A DNA stretch of 64,000 nt, from NCBI GenBank assembly GCA_900109485.1, contig FOAY01000003.1, forward strand, positions 1 to 64,000, given 5' to 3'. The first letter of the stretch is position 1. Each line of letters starts with the position of its first letter. Source of the stretch: Kosakonia sacchari (GTDB lineage Bacteria; Pseudomonadota; Gammaproteobacteria; Enterobacterales; Enterobacteriaceae). The notes beneath the pieces are model-generated. The model saw only the letters and a list, made by a program, of their open reading frames with translations. It was not told the DNA's origin and did no database searches. A program made the position numbers and the translations under genes. Shown piece after piece: positions 56,153 to 64,000 of the stretch.

Positions 56153-56570
56153 ATCCAGACTCCTTTATCGTCAGCGCCAGAGACGCATTGATACCCGTTG
56201 TGTATGTTGTGTTTTTTATAGACTGCGACATTTTCGTGCAGTGTCGTGTGTGTTTGTTACATTTAGTCTGGCTTAATGTAAAGATTTTGCTGCGGTATTG
56301 TTTATTTTTGCGAGGCGCGCCGCACCGTTTAAAGGCAAAAATCTTCCATTGCACCAAACTGGTGCTGCTAATGTTCCCTGCCGGTGCGACTTTGTTGCAC
56401 ATAAGCGGATTTCATAGCTGCATGATATGTATAAGCAAATGGCATGCCAAAACGGGTTTACGTCAGATGGTAGTTGTAGGCCGGATAAGCGCAGCGCCAT
56501 CCGGCAATCATGACCGGAGGCGCTTTATCGCCGGATGGCGCTGCGCTTATCCGGCCTGGGGGGAAGGCGA
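56153..56570. other. gltI promoter region and BIME
   Basis: 418 bases between gltI and lnt. The first 300 hold the gltI promoter and a long leader region; no RNA gene is evident. The part near lnt is a pair of REP units. A 165-codon plus-strand frame across it starts inside gltI and is rejected. Confidence 0.5.
56479..56556. repeat. BIME with perfect 27-base inverted arms
   Basis: Two REP units face each other: GGCCGGATAAGCGCAGCG...ATCCGGC (56479-56505) and its exact complement (56530-56556), 24 bases apart. As RNA it forms a long stem 14 bases past the lnt stop, and could stabilise the lnt mRNA 3' end or serve as a gyrase/IHF site. Confidence 0.9.
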
Positions 56571-58109
56571 TTAACGGCGGCGCTGGCGCAGGCTCATCAC
56601 CACGGCGGCAAAGCCGAAGAGGGCGGAGAGGATCCACACCGGCCAGTTACCTGCGCGTGCGTACGGTGTCAAACCGGATGTCGGCGTGACGCTGGTGGTG
56701 AGCACCTCGCGGGTAAATTGCGGGATCATCGCCTGAATCTCGCCCTGCGGGCCAATCACTGCGGTGATGCCATTGTTGGTGCTGCGCAGCAGAGGACGCG
56801 CCAACTCCAGCGCGCGCATACGCGCCATCTGGAAGTGCTGCCACGGGCCGATAGACTTGCCGAACCACGCATCGTTAGAGATGGTCAGCAGGAAATCGGT
56901 ATCCGGGCGGAAGTTATCACGCACCTGCTCGCCAAGGATGATCTCGTAGCAGATGGCCGCCGTCAGCTTCAGACCATGCGCCGTCAGCGGCGGCTGCACA
57001 TACGATCCGCGGCTGAATGAGGACATCGGCAGATCGAAGAATGGCGCCAGCGGGCGCAGAATCGACTCCAGCGGTACGAATTCGCCAAACGGCACCAGAT
57101 GGTTCTTGTTGTAGCGATCGGAGGAGCTGTAGCTGTAAGCGCTATCTTTACCCAGCGTGATGATGGTGTTGTAGGTATCGTAACGGTTTTGCTGATTCAG
57201 CCGCGCATCGACAATGCCGGTGATAAGCGTACTGTCATGCGCCCGCAGCAGATCATCCATGGCGGTTAAAAAGCGCTGCTGATTAATCTCCAGATCCGGA
57301 ATAGCGGACTCCGGCCAGATGATCAGTTGCGATTTACCCATCACCTGCGCGGTGGCGTCGCTGTAGATTTTCAGCGTGTTGAACAGCTGTTTTTCGTCCC
57401 ACTTCATCGCCTGGGGAATATTCCCCTGTACCAGCGAAACCTGCGTGGTGCGCTGTGGCAGCAACTGATACCACTGGATATAGCGCAGCGGGAACGGCAG
57501 GGCGAACAACAGCACCGCAATCACTAACGGACGCCAGCTTTTGTTCACCAGCGCCAGCACCAGCAGGCCGCTAACGACCATCAGCAGGAAGTTGATGGCT
57601 TCGACGCCCATCAGCGGCGCCAGCCCTTTCAGCGGGCCGTCAATCTGGCTGTAGCCAAACTGCAACCACGGGAAACCGGTGAGCACCCAGCCGCGCAAAA
57701 ATTCGGTAATTTGCCATACCACGGGTGCGGCGACAGCCACGCGCAGCCAGCTGGTTTGCGGCCACAGGCGTGACAAAATTCCGGCGAACAGACCGGTATA
57801 CAGCGATAAATAGACGGCCAGCAGTACCACAAGGAAAACATTGACCGGGCCAGGCATACCGCCAAACTGCGCGATACTGACGTAAACCCAGTGCACGCCG
57901 CTACCAAACAGCCCCAGCCCCCAGAAATAACCAATCCAGGCGGATTGTAGCGGCCGACGATTGAGGGTTAACCCTTGCAGACCCATCAGAGAGATAAGGG
58001 CTGCCGGCCAGAAGTCATAAGGAGAAAAAGCCAGCGTTCCGCTGGCTCCGAATAACAGCGCCAGCAGCAGACGCACGCGCTGGCGCTCAAACAGTGAGGC
58101 AAATACCAT
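56571..58109 (-). CDS. lnt: Apolipoprotein N-acyltransferase
   Basis: Inner-membrane enzyme (512 residues) that adds the third acyl chain to lipoproteins so that Lol can export them. About six N-terminal membrane helices (1-200), then a nitrilase domain: catalytic Glu in [13 protein letters not shown] (about 267), Lys in [14 protein letters not shown] (about 335) and Cys in [12 protein letters not shown] (about 387). It follows corC by five bases, an operon order shared with E. coli (ybeZ-ybeY-corC-lnt). Confidence 0.97.
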   Translation of the reverse strand: MVFASLFERQRVRLLLALLFGASGTLAFSPYDFWPAALISLMGLQGLTLNRRPLQSAWIGYFWGLGLFGSGVHWVYVSIAQFGGMPGPVNVFLVVLLAVYLSLYTGLFAGILSRLWPQTSWLRVAVAAPVVWQITEFLRGWVLTGFPWLQFGYSQIDGPLKGLAPLMGVEAINFLLMVVSGLLVLALVNKSWRPLVIAVLLFALPFPLRYIQWYQLLPQRTTQVSLVQGNIPQAMKWDEKQLFNTLKIYSDATAQVMGKSQLIIWPESAIPDLEINQQRFLTAMDDLLRAHDSTLITGIVDARLNQQNRYDTYNTIITLGKDSAYSYSSSDRYNKNHLVPFGEFVPLESILRPLAPFFDLPMSSFSRGSYVQPPLTAHGLKLTAAICYEIILGEQVRDNFRPDTDFLLTISNDAWFGKSIGPWQHFQMARMRALELARPLLRSTNNGITAVIGPQGEIQAMIPQFTREVLTTSVTPTSGLTPYARAGNWPVWILSALFGFAAVVMSLRQRRR

Positions 58110-58114
58110 TTACA

Positions 58115-58993
58115 TTACTCATCCAGTTTCGGTTGCGGCGAATCATCCGGCATTCTGACATGGACCTGAATAATACGTCGGCTGTCGGCCATAGCGACTT
58201 TGAATTGGTAACCATCAATGTCAATCGCTTCTCCGCGCGCCGGGAGATGACCAAAGGCCTGCATCACCAGCCCGCCGATGGTGTCCACTTCTTCATCGCT
58301 GAAGTGGGTGCCGAAGGTTTCATTGAAGTCTTCAATCGGCGCCAGCGCGCGCACCGTCCAGGTATGACGGCTGAGCTGGCGGAAGTCGATATCCTCTTCT
58401 TCGTCGTACTCATCTTCAATTTCGCCGACGATCAGCTCCAGAATGTCTTCAATCGTCACCAGACCGGAAACACCACCAAACTCATCAATCACGATTGCCA
58501 TATGGTAGCGCTGGGAACGGAACTCTTTCAGCATGCGATCCACACGCTTACTTTCCGGTACCACCACTGCCGGGCGTAACACCTTTTCCATGCTGAAGGC
58601 TTCGGCATCGCTGCGCATAAAGGGCAGCAAATCCTTGGCCATCAGAATCCCTTCGATATGATCTTTGTCTTCGCTGATCACCGGGAAACGCGAGTGGGCA
58701 GACTCGATAATGACATCGAGGCATTCGTCCAGCGTCTGGTTGCGTTTCAGGGTGATCATTTGTGAACGGGGGATCATGATGTCGCGCACGCGCTGGTCCG
58801 CGATATCCATCACCCCTTCAAGCATGTCGCGCGTATCGTTGTCGATAAGCTCGTTTTGCCCGGAGTCTCGGATCAGAGCCAGTAATTCGTCACGGTTTTT
58901 CGGTTCGCCGTGGAAAAGCTGGCTTAGTAAAAGGGAGAAGAATCCCTTCTTGCTGTTGGTTGTGTCGCTACTGTGTGAGTTATCGTCGCTCAT
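58115..58993 (-). CDS. corC: CBS-pair protein CorC (YbeX)
   Basis: A 292-residue cytoplasmic protein with two CBS domains (about 68-190, including [20 protein letters not shown] and [20 protein letters not shown]) and a C-terminal CorC/HlyC transporter-associated domain (about 205-285). It was named for cobalt resistance and magnesium efflux with CorA; recent work links YbeX to ribosome metabolism, consistent with the neighbours YbeY and YbeZ. Ninety-six bases follow ybeY; lnt follows after five. Confidence 0.94.
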   Translation of the reverse strand: MSDDNSHSSDTTNSKKGFFSLLLSQLFHGEPKNRDELLALIRDSGQNELIDNDTRDMLEGVMDIADQRVRDIMIPRSQMITLKRNQTLDECLDVIIESAHSRFPVISEDKDHIEGILMAKDLLPFMRSDAEAFSMEKVLRPAVVVPESKRVDRMLKEFRSQRYHMAIVIDEFGGVSGLVTIEDILELIVGEIEDEYDEEEDIDFRQLSRHTWTVRALAPIEDFNETFGTHFSDEEVDTIGGLVMQAFGHLPARGEAIDIDGYQFKVAMADSRRIIQVHVRMPDDSPQPKLDE

Positions 58994-59089
58994 GGCGTCG
59001 TGTGGGTTCTCATGTTGGTTAATTTGTCGCTCGTCACGCGTAAACTCAGCGCCGGACGGCAGTTAAGAGTGGATACGCAGGCTTTCCGG

Positions 59090-59557
59090 TTACTCTTTCT
59101 CGGAAATGTACGGATCCTCATAGCCCAGAGCAAGCATTATCTCTGTCTCGATCCCTTCCATTTCTTCCGCTTCATCGTCTGCAATATGGTCGTAACCGAG
59201 CAGGTGTAGACTACCGTGCACAACCATGTGCGCCCAGTGCGCATCCAGCGGTTTACCTTGCTCCTGCGCTTCCTGTTCCACCACCTGGCGGCAGATAATC
59301 AGATCGCCGAGCAGCGGCATTTCGATGCCCGGCGGCGCTTCAAAAGGGAACGAAAGCACATTGGTCGGCTTATCTTTCCCGCGATAAGTCAGATTCAGTT
59401 CGTGGCTTTCCGCGTTGTCGACCAGGCGAATGGTGACTTCCGCTTCTTCCTGAAACTGCGGGATAACCGCGTCCAGCCATTTCTGAAACTGCGTTTCTTC
59501 CGGCAGGCCGCTGTTATCTTCACACGCCAACTGTAAATCGAGGATCACCTGACTCAT
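59090..59557 (-). CDS. ybeY: Endoribonuclease YbeY
   Basis: A 155-residue zinc metalloprotein for 16S rRNA 3'-end maturation and 70S quality control. The metal motif is [15 protein letters not shown] (His at about 114, 118 and 124), and the conserved Arg/Lys block [17 protein letters not shown] (about 58-74) precedes it. It overlaps ybeZ by four bases (ATGA), so the two are made together. Confidence 0.96.
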   Translation of the reverse strand: MSQVILDLQLACEDNSGLPEETQFQKWLDAVIPQFQEEAEVTIRLVDNAESHELNLTYRGKDKPTNVLSFPFEAPPGIEMPLLGDLIICRQVVEQEAQEQGKPLDAHWAHMVVHGSLHLLGYDHIADDEAEEMEGIETEIMLALGYEDPYISEKE

Positions 59558-60600
59558 TTCTGTTCCTGCTCCTGCGCTTCGCGCTTACGTTCGGCAGCCA
59601 GTTCTGCTTTACGTTTCTGTTCGGCTTCTTCCCATGCTTCATAAGCGATAACGATGCGGGCAACGACCGGATGGCGGACCACGTCTTCGCTCTGGAAGAA
59701 GTTAAAGCTAATTTCATCGACATTCGCCAGCACTTCAATCGCATGGCGCAGGCCGGATTTGGTATTGCGCGGCAGGTCGATTTGCGTAATGTCGCCGGTG
59801 ATCACCGCTTTCGAGTTAAAGCCGATACGCGTCAGGAACATCTTCATCTGTTCGATGGTGGTGTTCTGGCTTTCATCAAGAATAATGAAGGCGTCGTTTA
59901 GTGTTCGCCCGCGCATGTAAGCCAGCGGCGCAACTTCAATGACGTTGCGCTCAATCAGTTTCTCCACGCGTTCGAAACCGATCATTTCAAACAGCGCGTC
60001 ATACAACGGACGCAGATACGGGTCCACTTTCTGGCTGAGATCGCCTGGCAGGAAGCCCAGTTTTTCCCCCGCCTCAACCGCCGGACGCGTCAGCAGAATA
60101 CGGCGCACTTCCTGGCGCTCCAGCGCATCCACCGCCGCCGCAACCGCAAGGTAGGTTTTCCCCGTACCCGCCGGGCCAACGCCGAAGGTGATATCGTGAT
60201 CGAGTATATTGGCGACGTATTGCGCCTGGTTTGGCGTACGCGGTTTAATCACGCCACGCTTGGTTTTGATATGGATAGCTTTGCCGTAGTCCGGTACGCT
60301 CTCGGCGCTCTGTTCCAGCACGCGGGCTTCTTTGATCGCCAGATGAATTTGTTCCGGTTCGATATCCTGCGTCTGACCGCGCATTGGCGCAGTATCGACA
60401 TACAGCGTGCGCAGAATGTCGGCCGCAGCGGTGACGCAGATTTCACGCCCGGTGAGTTTGAAGTGATTATCGCGACGGTTGATTTCGATGCCCAGTCGCC
60501 GCTCCATTTGTTTGATGTTGTCGTCAAACGGGCCGCACAGACTTAGCAGGCGTGCGTTGTCCGCTGGCTCAAGGGTAATTTCACGCGTATCTATGTTCAA
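59554..60600 (-). CDS. ybeZ: PhoH-like ATPase YbeZ
   Basis: A 348-residue PhoH-family ATPase/RNA helicase-like protein that binds YbeY. Walker A is [18 protein letters not shown] (about 138-155), Walker B is [13 protein letters not shown] (about 237-249), and a KH-like RNA-binding region lies at the N terminus. The C-terminal tail is Lys/Glu-rich ([20 protein letters not shown]), slightly longer than in E. coli. First gene of the ybeZYX-lnt operon; miaB is upstream behind a terminator. Confidence 0.95.
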   Translation of the reverse strand: MNIDTREITLEPADNARLLSLCGPFDDNIKQMERRLGIEINRRDNHFKLTGREICVTAAADILRTLYVDTAPMRGQTQDIEPEQIHLAIKEARVLEQSAESVPDYGKAIHIKTKRGVIKPRTPNQAQYVANILDHDITFGVGPAGTGKTYLAVAAAVDALERQEVRRILLTRPAVEAGEKLGFLPGDLSQKVDPYLRPLYDALFEMIGFERVEKLIERNVIEVAPLAYMRGRTLNDAFIILDESQNTTIEQMKMFLTRIGFNSKAVITGDITQIDLPRNTKSGLRHAIEVLANVDEISFNFFQSEDVVRHPVVARIVIAYEAWEEAEQKRKAELAAERKREAQEQEQK

Positions 60601-60712
60601 ACTGTTCCTCTTTTCAGTGTGTCGCGGGCTCTGCCCATCAGGGAATTATTCACGGCATATTAAGAAGTCGCAAGCATAGCGCATGATGTTGGGGCAGGCA
60701 GGGGAAAAGCAA

Positions 60713-60734
60713 GGCCTGCCAGAAATGGCAGGCC
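60713..60734 (-). terminator. miaB terminator
   Basis: GGCCTGCCA-GAAA-TGGCAGGCC, followed on the minus strand by TTGCTTTT. Confidence 0.75.
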
Positions 60735-60741
60735 AGTGGCA

Positions 60742-62166
60742 TTACGGCTGGTACGTGCCAACGCCGAGGTCGTTCTCTTTACGCGTACGGGCAATCACCG
60801 ATTCCGGGGATTCCACGACGCGCAGACCCATTTCGTCTTCGGTGCGGACCAGTACGCCGCGCAGGGAGTTTGGATAGACATCAACGATTTCCACATCGAC
60901 GAATTTGCCGATCATCTCCGGCGAGCCTTCAAAATTCACCACGCGGTTATTTTCGGTACGACCGGACAGCTCCATGACGTTCTTGCGTGAAGTGCCCTCT
61001 ACCAGAATGCGCTGGGTAGTGCCGAGCATACGCCGGCTCCAGGCCATTGCCTGCTGGTTAATGCGCTCCTGCAGAATATAGAGGCGCTGTTTTTTCTCCT
61101 CTTCCGGCACATCGTCCACCATATCGGCGGCCGGCGTCCCCGGACGTGCAGAGAAGATAAAGCTGTAGCTCATGTCGAAATTGACATCGGCGATCAGCTT
61201 CATGGTCTTTTCGAAATCGTCAGTGGTTTCGCCTGGGAAGCCAACGATAAAGTCGGAACTTATCTGGATATCCGGGCGCGCCTCGCGCAGCTTGCGAATA
61301 ATTGCTTTATATTCCAGTGTAGTGTGCGTACGACCCATCATGTTCAGCACACGATCGGAGCCGCTCTGCACTGGCAGATGCAGGAAGCTCACCAGCTCCG
61401 GCGTATCACGGTAGACATCAACGATATCGTCGGTGAATTCAATCGGGTGGCTGGTGGTGAAACGGATACGGTCGATGCCGTCGATCGCGGCGACCAGACG
61501 CAGCAGTTCCGCAAAGGTACCGGCGCTGCCGTCGAAGTTCTCACCGCGCCAGGCGTTAACGTTCTGGCCGAGCAGGTTCACTTCACGCACGCCCTGTGCC
61601 GCCAGTTGGGCGATTTCAAACAGGATGTCGTCAGACGGGCGGCTAACTTCTTCGCCACGGGTGTAAGGCACCACACAGTAAGTACAGTATTTGTTGCAGC
61701 CTTCCATGATAGAGACAAAGGCGGTCGGGCCTTCGGCGCGCGGCTCCGGCAGACGATCGAATTTTTCAATTTCCGGGAAACTGATATCGACGACCGGGCT
61801 ACGGTTGCCACGCACGGAGTTGATCATCTCCGGCAGGCGATGCAGCGTTTGTGGCCCGAAAATAATATCAACGTAGTGGGCGCGCTGACGAATGTGATCG
61901 CCCTCCTGGGAGGCTACGCAGCCGCCGACGCCGATAATCAGATCGGGGTTTTTCTCTTTCAGCAGCTTCCAGCGACCCAGTTGATGGAAAACTTTTTCCT
62001 GAGCCTTTTCGCGGATCGAGCAGGTATTGAGCAGCAGCACGTCCGCCTCTTCCGCCACCTCGGTTAGTTGATAGCCGTGTGTGGCATCCAGCAGATCGGC
62101 CATCTTCGATGAATCGTATTCATTCATCTGACAGCCCCAGGTTTTAATGTGGAGTTTTTTGGTCAT
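60742..62166 (-). CDS. miaB: tRNA-i6A37 methylthiotransferase
   Basis: Radical SAM enzyme of 474 residues that converts i6A37 to ms2i6A37 in tRNAs reading UNN codons. N-terminal UPF0004 domain with the auxiliary cluster Cys in [17 protein letters not shown] and GVGGCVASQ (about 12, 49, 83); radical-SAM cluster CNKYCTYC (about 157-164); C-terminal TRAM domain (about 375-440). The start at 62166 ([12 protein letters not shown]) matches E. coli; eight upstream codons (MNLSKSKS) are an alternative. Confidence 0.97.
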   Translation of the reverse strand: MTKKLHIKTWGCQMNEYDSSKMADLLDATHGYQLTEVAEEADVLLLNTCSIREKAQEKVFHQLGRWKLLKEKNPDLIIGVGGCVASQEGDHIRQRAHYVDIIFGPQTLHRLPEMINSVRGNRSPVVDISFPEIEKFDRLPEPRAEGPTAFVSIMEGCNKYCTYCVVPYTRGEEVSRPSDDILFEIAQLAAQGVREVNLLGQNVNAWRGENFDGSAGTFAELLRLVAAIDGIDRIRFTTSHPIEFTDDIVDVYRDTPELVSFLHLPVQSGSDRVLNMMGRTHTTLEYKAIIRKLREARPDIQISSDFIVGFPGETTDDFEKTMKLIADVNFDMSYSFIFSARPGTPAADMVDDVPEEEKKQRLYILQERINQQAMAWSRRMLGTTQRILVEGTSRKNVMELSGRTENNRVVNFEGSPEMIGKFVDVEIVDVYPNSLRGVLVRTEDEMGLRVVESPESVIARTRKENDLGVGTYQP

Positions 62167-62337
62167 CGACTTGCTCTTGCTTAAGTTCATATACCCCGAG
62201 TATGACGGGTATAAGCCAGGATTGCAGGCCGCGTATTGTAATGCTTTGGTCGCGTGCTGACCAGTATGACGGATGTCAGACGCAAGCGAGAAAAAATCCG
62301 GTAAACTTAAGGGATTCTCGTTTAAGGAAAATTAGCC

Positions 62338-63510
62338 ATGACACATCACACTGAAGTCGCCGTCGTTGGCGGTGGCATGGTCGGCGGAGCGCTGGCGCTG
62401 GGGCTGGCGCAACATGGATTTACCGTTACGGTGATTGAACAGCATGCGCCGCCCGCGTTTGATGCGGCGGTGCAGCCGGATGTGCGTATTTCGGCGATTA
62501 GCGCCGCATCGGTGGCGTTGCTGCGCGGGTTGGGTGTCTGGGAACGTGTGCAGGCGATGCGCTGCCATCCGTATCGCCAGCTGGAAACCTGGGAGTGGGA
62601 AAACGCCCATGTGATATTTGACGCCCGCGAACTGAAATTGCCGCTGCTCGGTTATATGGTTGAAAACAATGTCCTGCAACGTGCGCTGTGGGACGCGCTG
62701 GGGGCGCATCCGCAGGTGACGTTACGTGTGCCTGCGGCACTCAGCGGACTGCACGCCGAGGGCGATCATCACCAGTTGACCTTCGAAGAGGGCGAACCGC
62801 TAACGGCGAAGCTGGTGGTTGGTGCAGACGGCGCGAACTCCCGCGTTCGGCAGGCGGCCGGAATTGGCATTCACGCCTGGCAGTATCAGCAATCCTGTAT
62901 GTTGATTACCGTTGAGTGTGAAGCTGAGGCAGGCGAGAGCACCTGGCAACATTTTACTCCCGATGGGCCGCACGCCTTTTTACCGCTGTTTGGCAACTGG
63001 GCCTCGTTGGTGTGGTATGACACGCCTGCGCGTATTCGCCAGTTACAAACGCTGACGATGGCGCAGCTGGAGCAGGAGATCGCCCGCCACTTTCCTCCGC
63101 GACTGGGGCGTGTGACGCCGGTCGCGGCGGCGGCGTTCCCGCTGGCGCGCCGTCATGCGTTGCAATATGTTCGTCCCGGCCTTGCGCTGGTGGGCGACGC
63201 GGCACATACCATTCATCCGCTGGCCGGGCAGGGCGTCAATCTGGGCTATCGCGATGTTGATGCTTTGCTGGAAGTGCTTGCCGGGGCGCGTACGCACGGC
63301 GAAGCCTGGGCCAGTCACGCCATTTTAAAACGCTATCAGACGCGTCGAATGGCGGATAACTTTATTATGCAAAGCGGTATGGATTTGTTCTATGCCGGGT
63401 TCAGCAACAACCTTGGCCCGGTCAGGCTGTTGCGTAATATTGGTCTGATGGCGGCGGAACGCGCCGGCGTGCTGAAACGTCAGGCGCTGAAATATGCTTT
63501 AGGGCTATAG
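62338..63510 (+). CDS. ubiF: 3-demethoxyubiquinol 3-hydroxylase
   Basis: FAD monooxygenase (390 residues) of ubiquinone synthesis that hydroxylates 2-octaprenyl-3-methyl-6-methoxy-1,4-benzoquinol. FAD motif AVVGGGMVGGALALGLA (about 8-24), the DG motif VVGADGANSRVRQAAG (about 160-175), and GLALVGDAAHTIHPLAGQG (about 281-299). An AAGGAAAATT ribosome site precedes the ATG. It is divergent from miaB with 171 bases between. Confidence 0.96.
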   Translation: MTHHTEVAVVGGGMVGGALALGLAQHGFTVTVIEQHAPPAFDAAVQPDVRISAISAASVALLRGLGVWERVQAMRCHPYRQLETWEWENAHVIFDARELKLPLLGYMVENNVLQRALWDALGAHPQVTLRVPAALSGLHAEGDHHQLTFEEGEPLTAKLVVGADGANSRVRQAAGIGIHAWQYQQSCMLITVECEAEAGESTWQHFTPDGPHAFLPLFGNWASLVWYDTPARIRQLQTLTMAQLEQEIARHFPPRLGRVTPVAAAAFPLARRHALQYVRPGLALVGDAAHTIHPLAGQGVNLGYRDVDALLEVLAGARTHGEAWASHAILKRYQTRRMADNFIMQSGMDLFYAGFSNNLGPVRLLRNIGLMAAERAGVLKRQALKYALGL

Positions 63511-63522
63511 AAGTTACTTTGT

Positions 63523-63549
63523 GCCGCGAGTATTCAGTGCTCGCGGCCT
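63523..63549. terminator. Hairpin after ubiF
   Basis: GCCGCGAG-(9)-CTCGCGGC between convergent genes; weak T content (CTTTGATT) on the plus strand. Confidence 0.6.
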
Positions 63550-63559
63550 TTGATTCGCA

Positions 63560-63997
63560 TTAGCGTAACGAAAGCAGTACATCCAGCGCGGTACGTACGC
63601 GCATTTTCTGCTGGAAAAAGGCCTGGTAGCCGTCAGCGGCTTCAACACGCTGCAATACCCATGCGCCGGCGCGCATATCCCGCATTGTTGTCAATGTATG
63701 GTAGATCGGCAGCAGCAGAACTATAAGTGCCGCCACTGCTGCGATCCCGGCATAGCTCGTCCACTCAATTTCCCGCGTCTGCTGTATCAACAATCCTAAG
63801 GTCATTAACTGCAAAATGAGCCGGGCAATAAAACCCCGCCAGTAGAACTGCTGCAGACGTTCTGGCGTACGAAAACAGGGATTTTTAAGCGAAGCGCGTT
63901 GTTCTTCCAGTGGAATGCCTTGCATGTAAACTTTCCAGTTGGATATTTCGCTGAGCAGCGTGGCCTGGCCATGCTGGCTGAGCGTGTGCAGTCGCAT
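63560..63997 (-). CDS. Membrane protein of unknown function (145 aa)
   Basis: I do not recognise this family. The protein has an N-terminal cytoplasmic part (about 1-52, with YMQGIPLEEQRASLKNPCF), two hydrophobic helices (about 54-73 and 82-100) and a C-terminal cytoplasmic tail (MRDMRAGAWVLQRVEAADGY onward). In E. coli this position, just after ubiF, holds the glnX-metT tRNA cluster and asnB; none of those tRNAs is seen before the window ends. The ATG at 63997 is three bases from the window edge, so a longer upstream start cannot be excluded. Confidence 0.65.
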   Translation of the reverse strand: MRLHTLSQHGQATLLSEISNWKVYMQGIPLEEQRASLKNPCFRTPERLQQFYWRGFIARLILQLMTLGLLIQQTREIEWTSYAGIAAVAALIVLLLPIYHTLTTMRDMRAGAWVLQRVEAADGYQAFFQQKMRVRTALDVLLSLR

Positions 63998-64000
63998 TGA

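Noticed and set aside
56077-56574. 165-codon plus-strand open frame across the gltI upstream region
   Set aside because: It begins inside gltI on the opposite strand, reads through the REP pair and has no ribosome site; it is a chance frame.
63511-64000. tRNA genes expected after ubiF by analogy with E. coli
   Set aside because: No cloverleaf or GTTCGA-type T-arm is visible on either strand in the remaining bases.

Overview
This is a 64 kb chromosomal segment from a member of the Enterobacteriaceae. Most of it follows the E. coli order dsbG-ahpC-ahpF-uspG-rnk-rna-dcuC-pagP-cspE-crcB-ybeM-tatE-lipA-ybeF-lipB-ybeD-dacA-rlpA-mrdB-mrdA-rlmH-rsfS-cobC-nadD-holA-lptE-leuS-ybeL-gltLKJI-lnt-corC-ybeY-ybeZ-miaB-ubiF, with near-identical proteins. 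It is not E. coli: it carries the methionine-salvage genes mtnBCD beside ybdL and a cobD gene beside cobC. It lacks the citrate genes between rna and dcuC, ybdR, and the ybeQ-rihA block between ybeL and gltL. A Klebsiella/Enterobacter/Kosakonia-like genus fits, but I cannot name the species. A flagellar sigma-28-type promoter before a chemoreceptor gene suggests a motile organism.

Layout. 1-3.8 kb: end of an L-xylulose/3-keto-L-gulonate pathway operon (lyxK, sgbH, sgbU, sgbE) that makes D-xylulose 5-phosphate. 3.9-6.7 kb: poorly characterised small and membrane proteins, including an SdpI-like protein overlapping a MafI-like immunity protein. 6.8-9.4 kb: a methyl-accepting chemotaxis protein and a DUF1349 protein. 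9.5-15.3 kb: an accessory island with an XRE regulator, an AtaR/AtaT-type acetyltransferase toxin-antitoxin pair with a perfect inverted-repeat operator, a phage-type C4-like antisense RNA with a coupled leader ORF, a small ribbon-helix-helix-like protein, and an A+T-rich three-gene Thoeris-type anti-phage operon. 15.3-18.4 kb: methionine salvage (mtnD, mtnC, mtnB) divergent from the aminotransferase ybdL across a MetJ operator. 18.5-25.6 kb: thiol/peroxide defence, uspG, rnk, RNase I and dcuC. 25.6-32.6 kb: a copper/silver RND efflux cluster inserted between dcuC and pagP. 32.7-64 kb: lipid A, lipoate, cell wall (PBP2-RodA-RlpA-PBP5), ribosome factors, cobalamin and NAD synthesis, leuS, glutamate/aspartate transport, apolipoprotein acylation, ybeZYX, miaB and ubiF, ending in an unrecognised membrane protein.

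The most interesting system is the operon at 12.1-15.3 kb. Its ThsA (SIR2 plus SLOG domains) keeps the catalytic Asn and His. A short TIR protein (ThsB) keeps the WxxxE catalytic motif. In front of them is a second, 393-residue TIR protein with a 250-residue N-terminal region that I do not recognise. In known Thoeris systems the TIR protein senses infection and makes a cyclic-ADP-ribose signal that binds the SLOG domain of ThsA and switches on NAD+ destruction. The extra TIR protein with its own N-terminal module could be a second sensor, and is the best candidate here for something undescribed.
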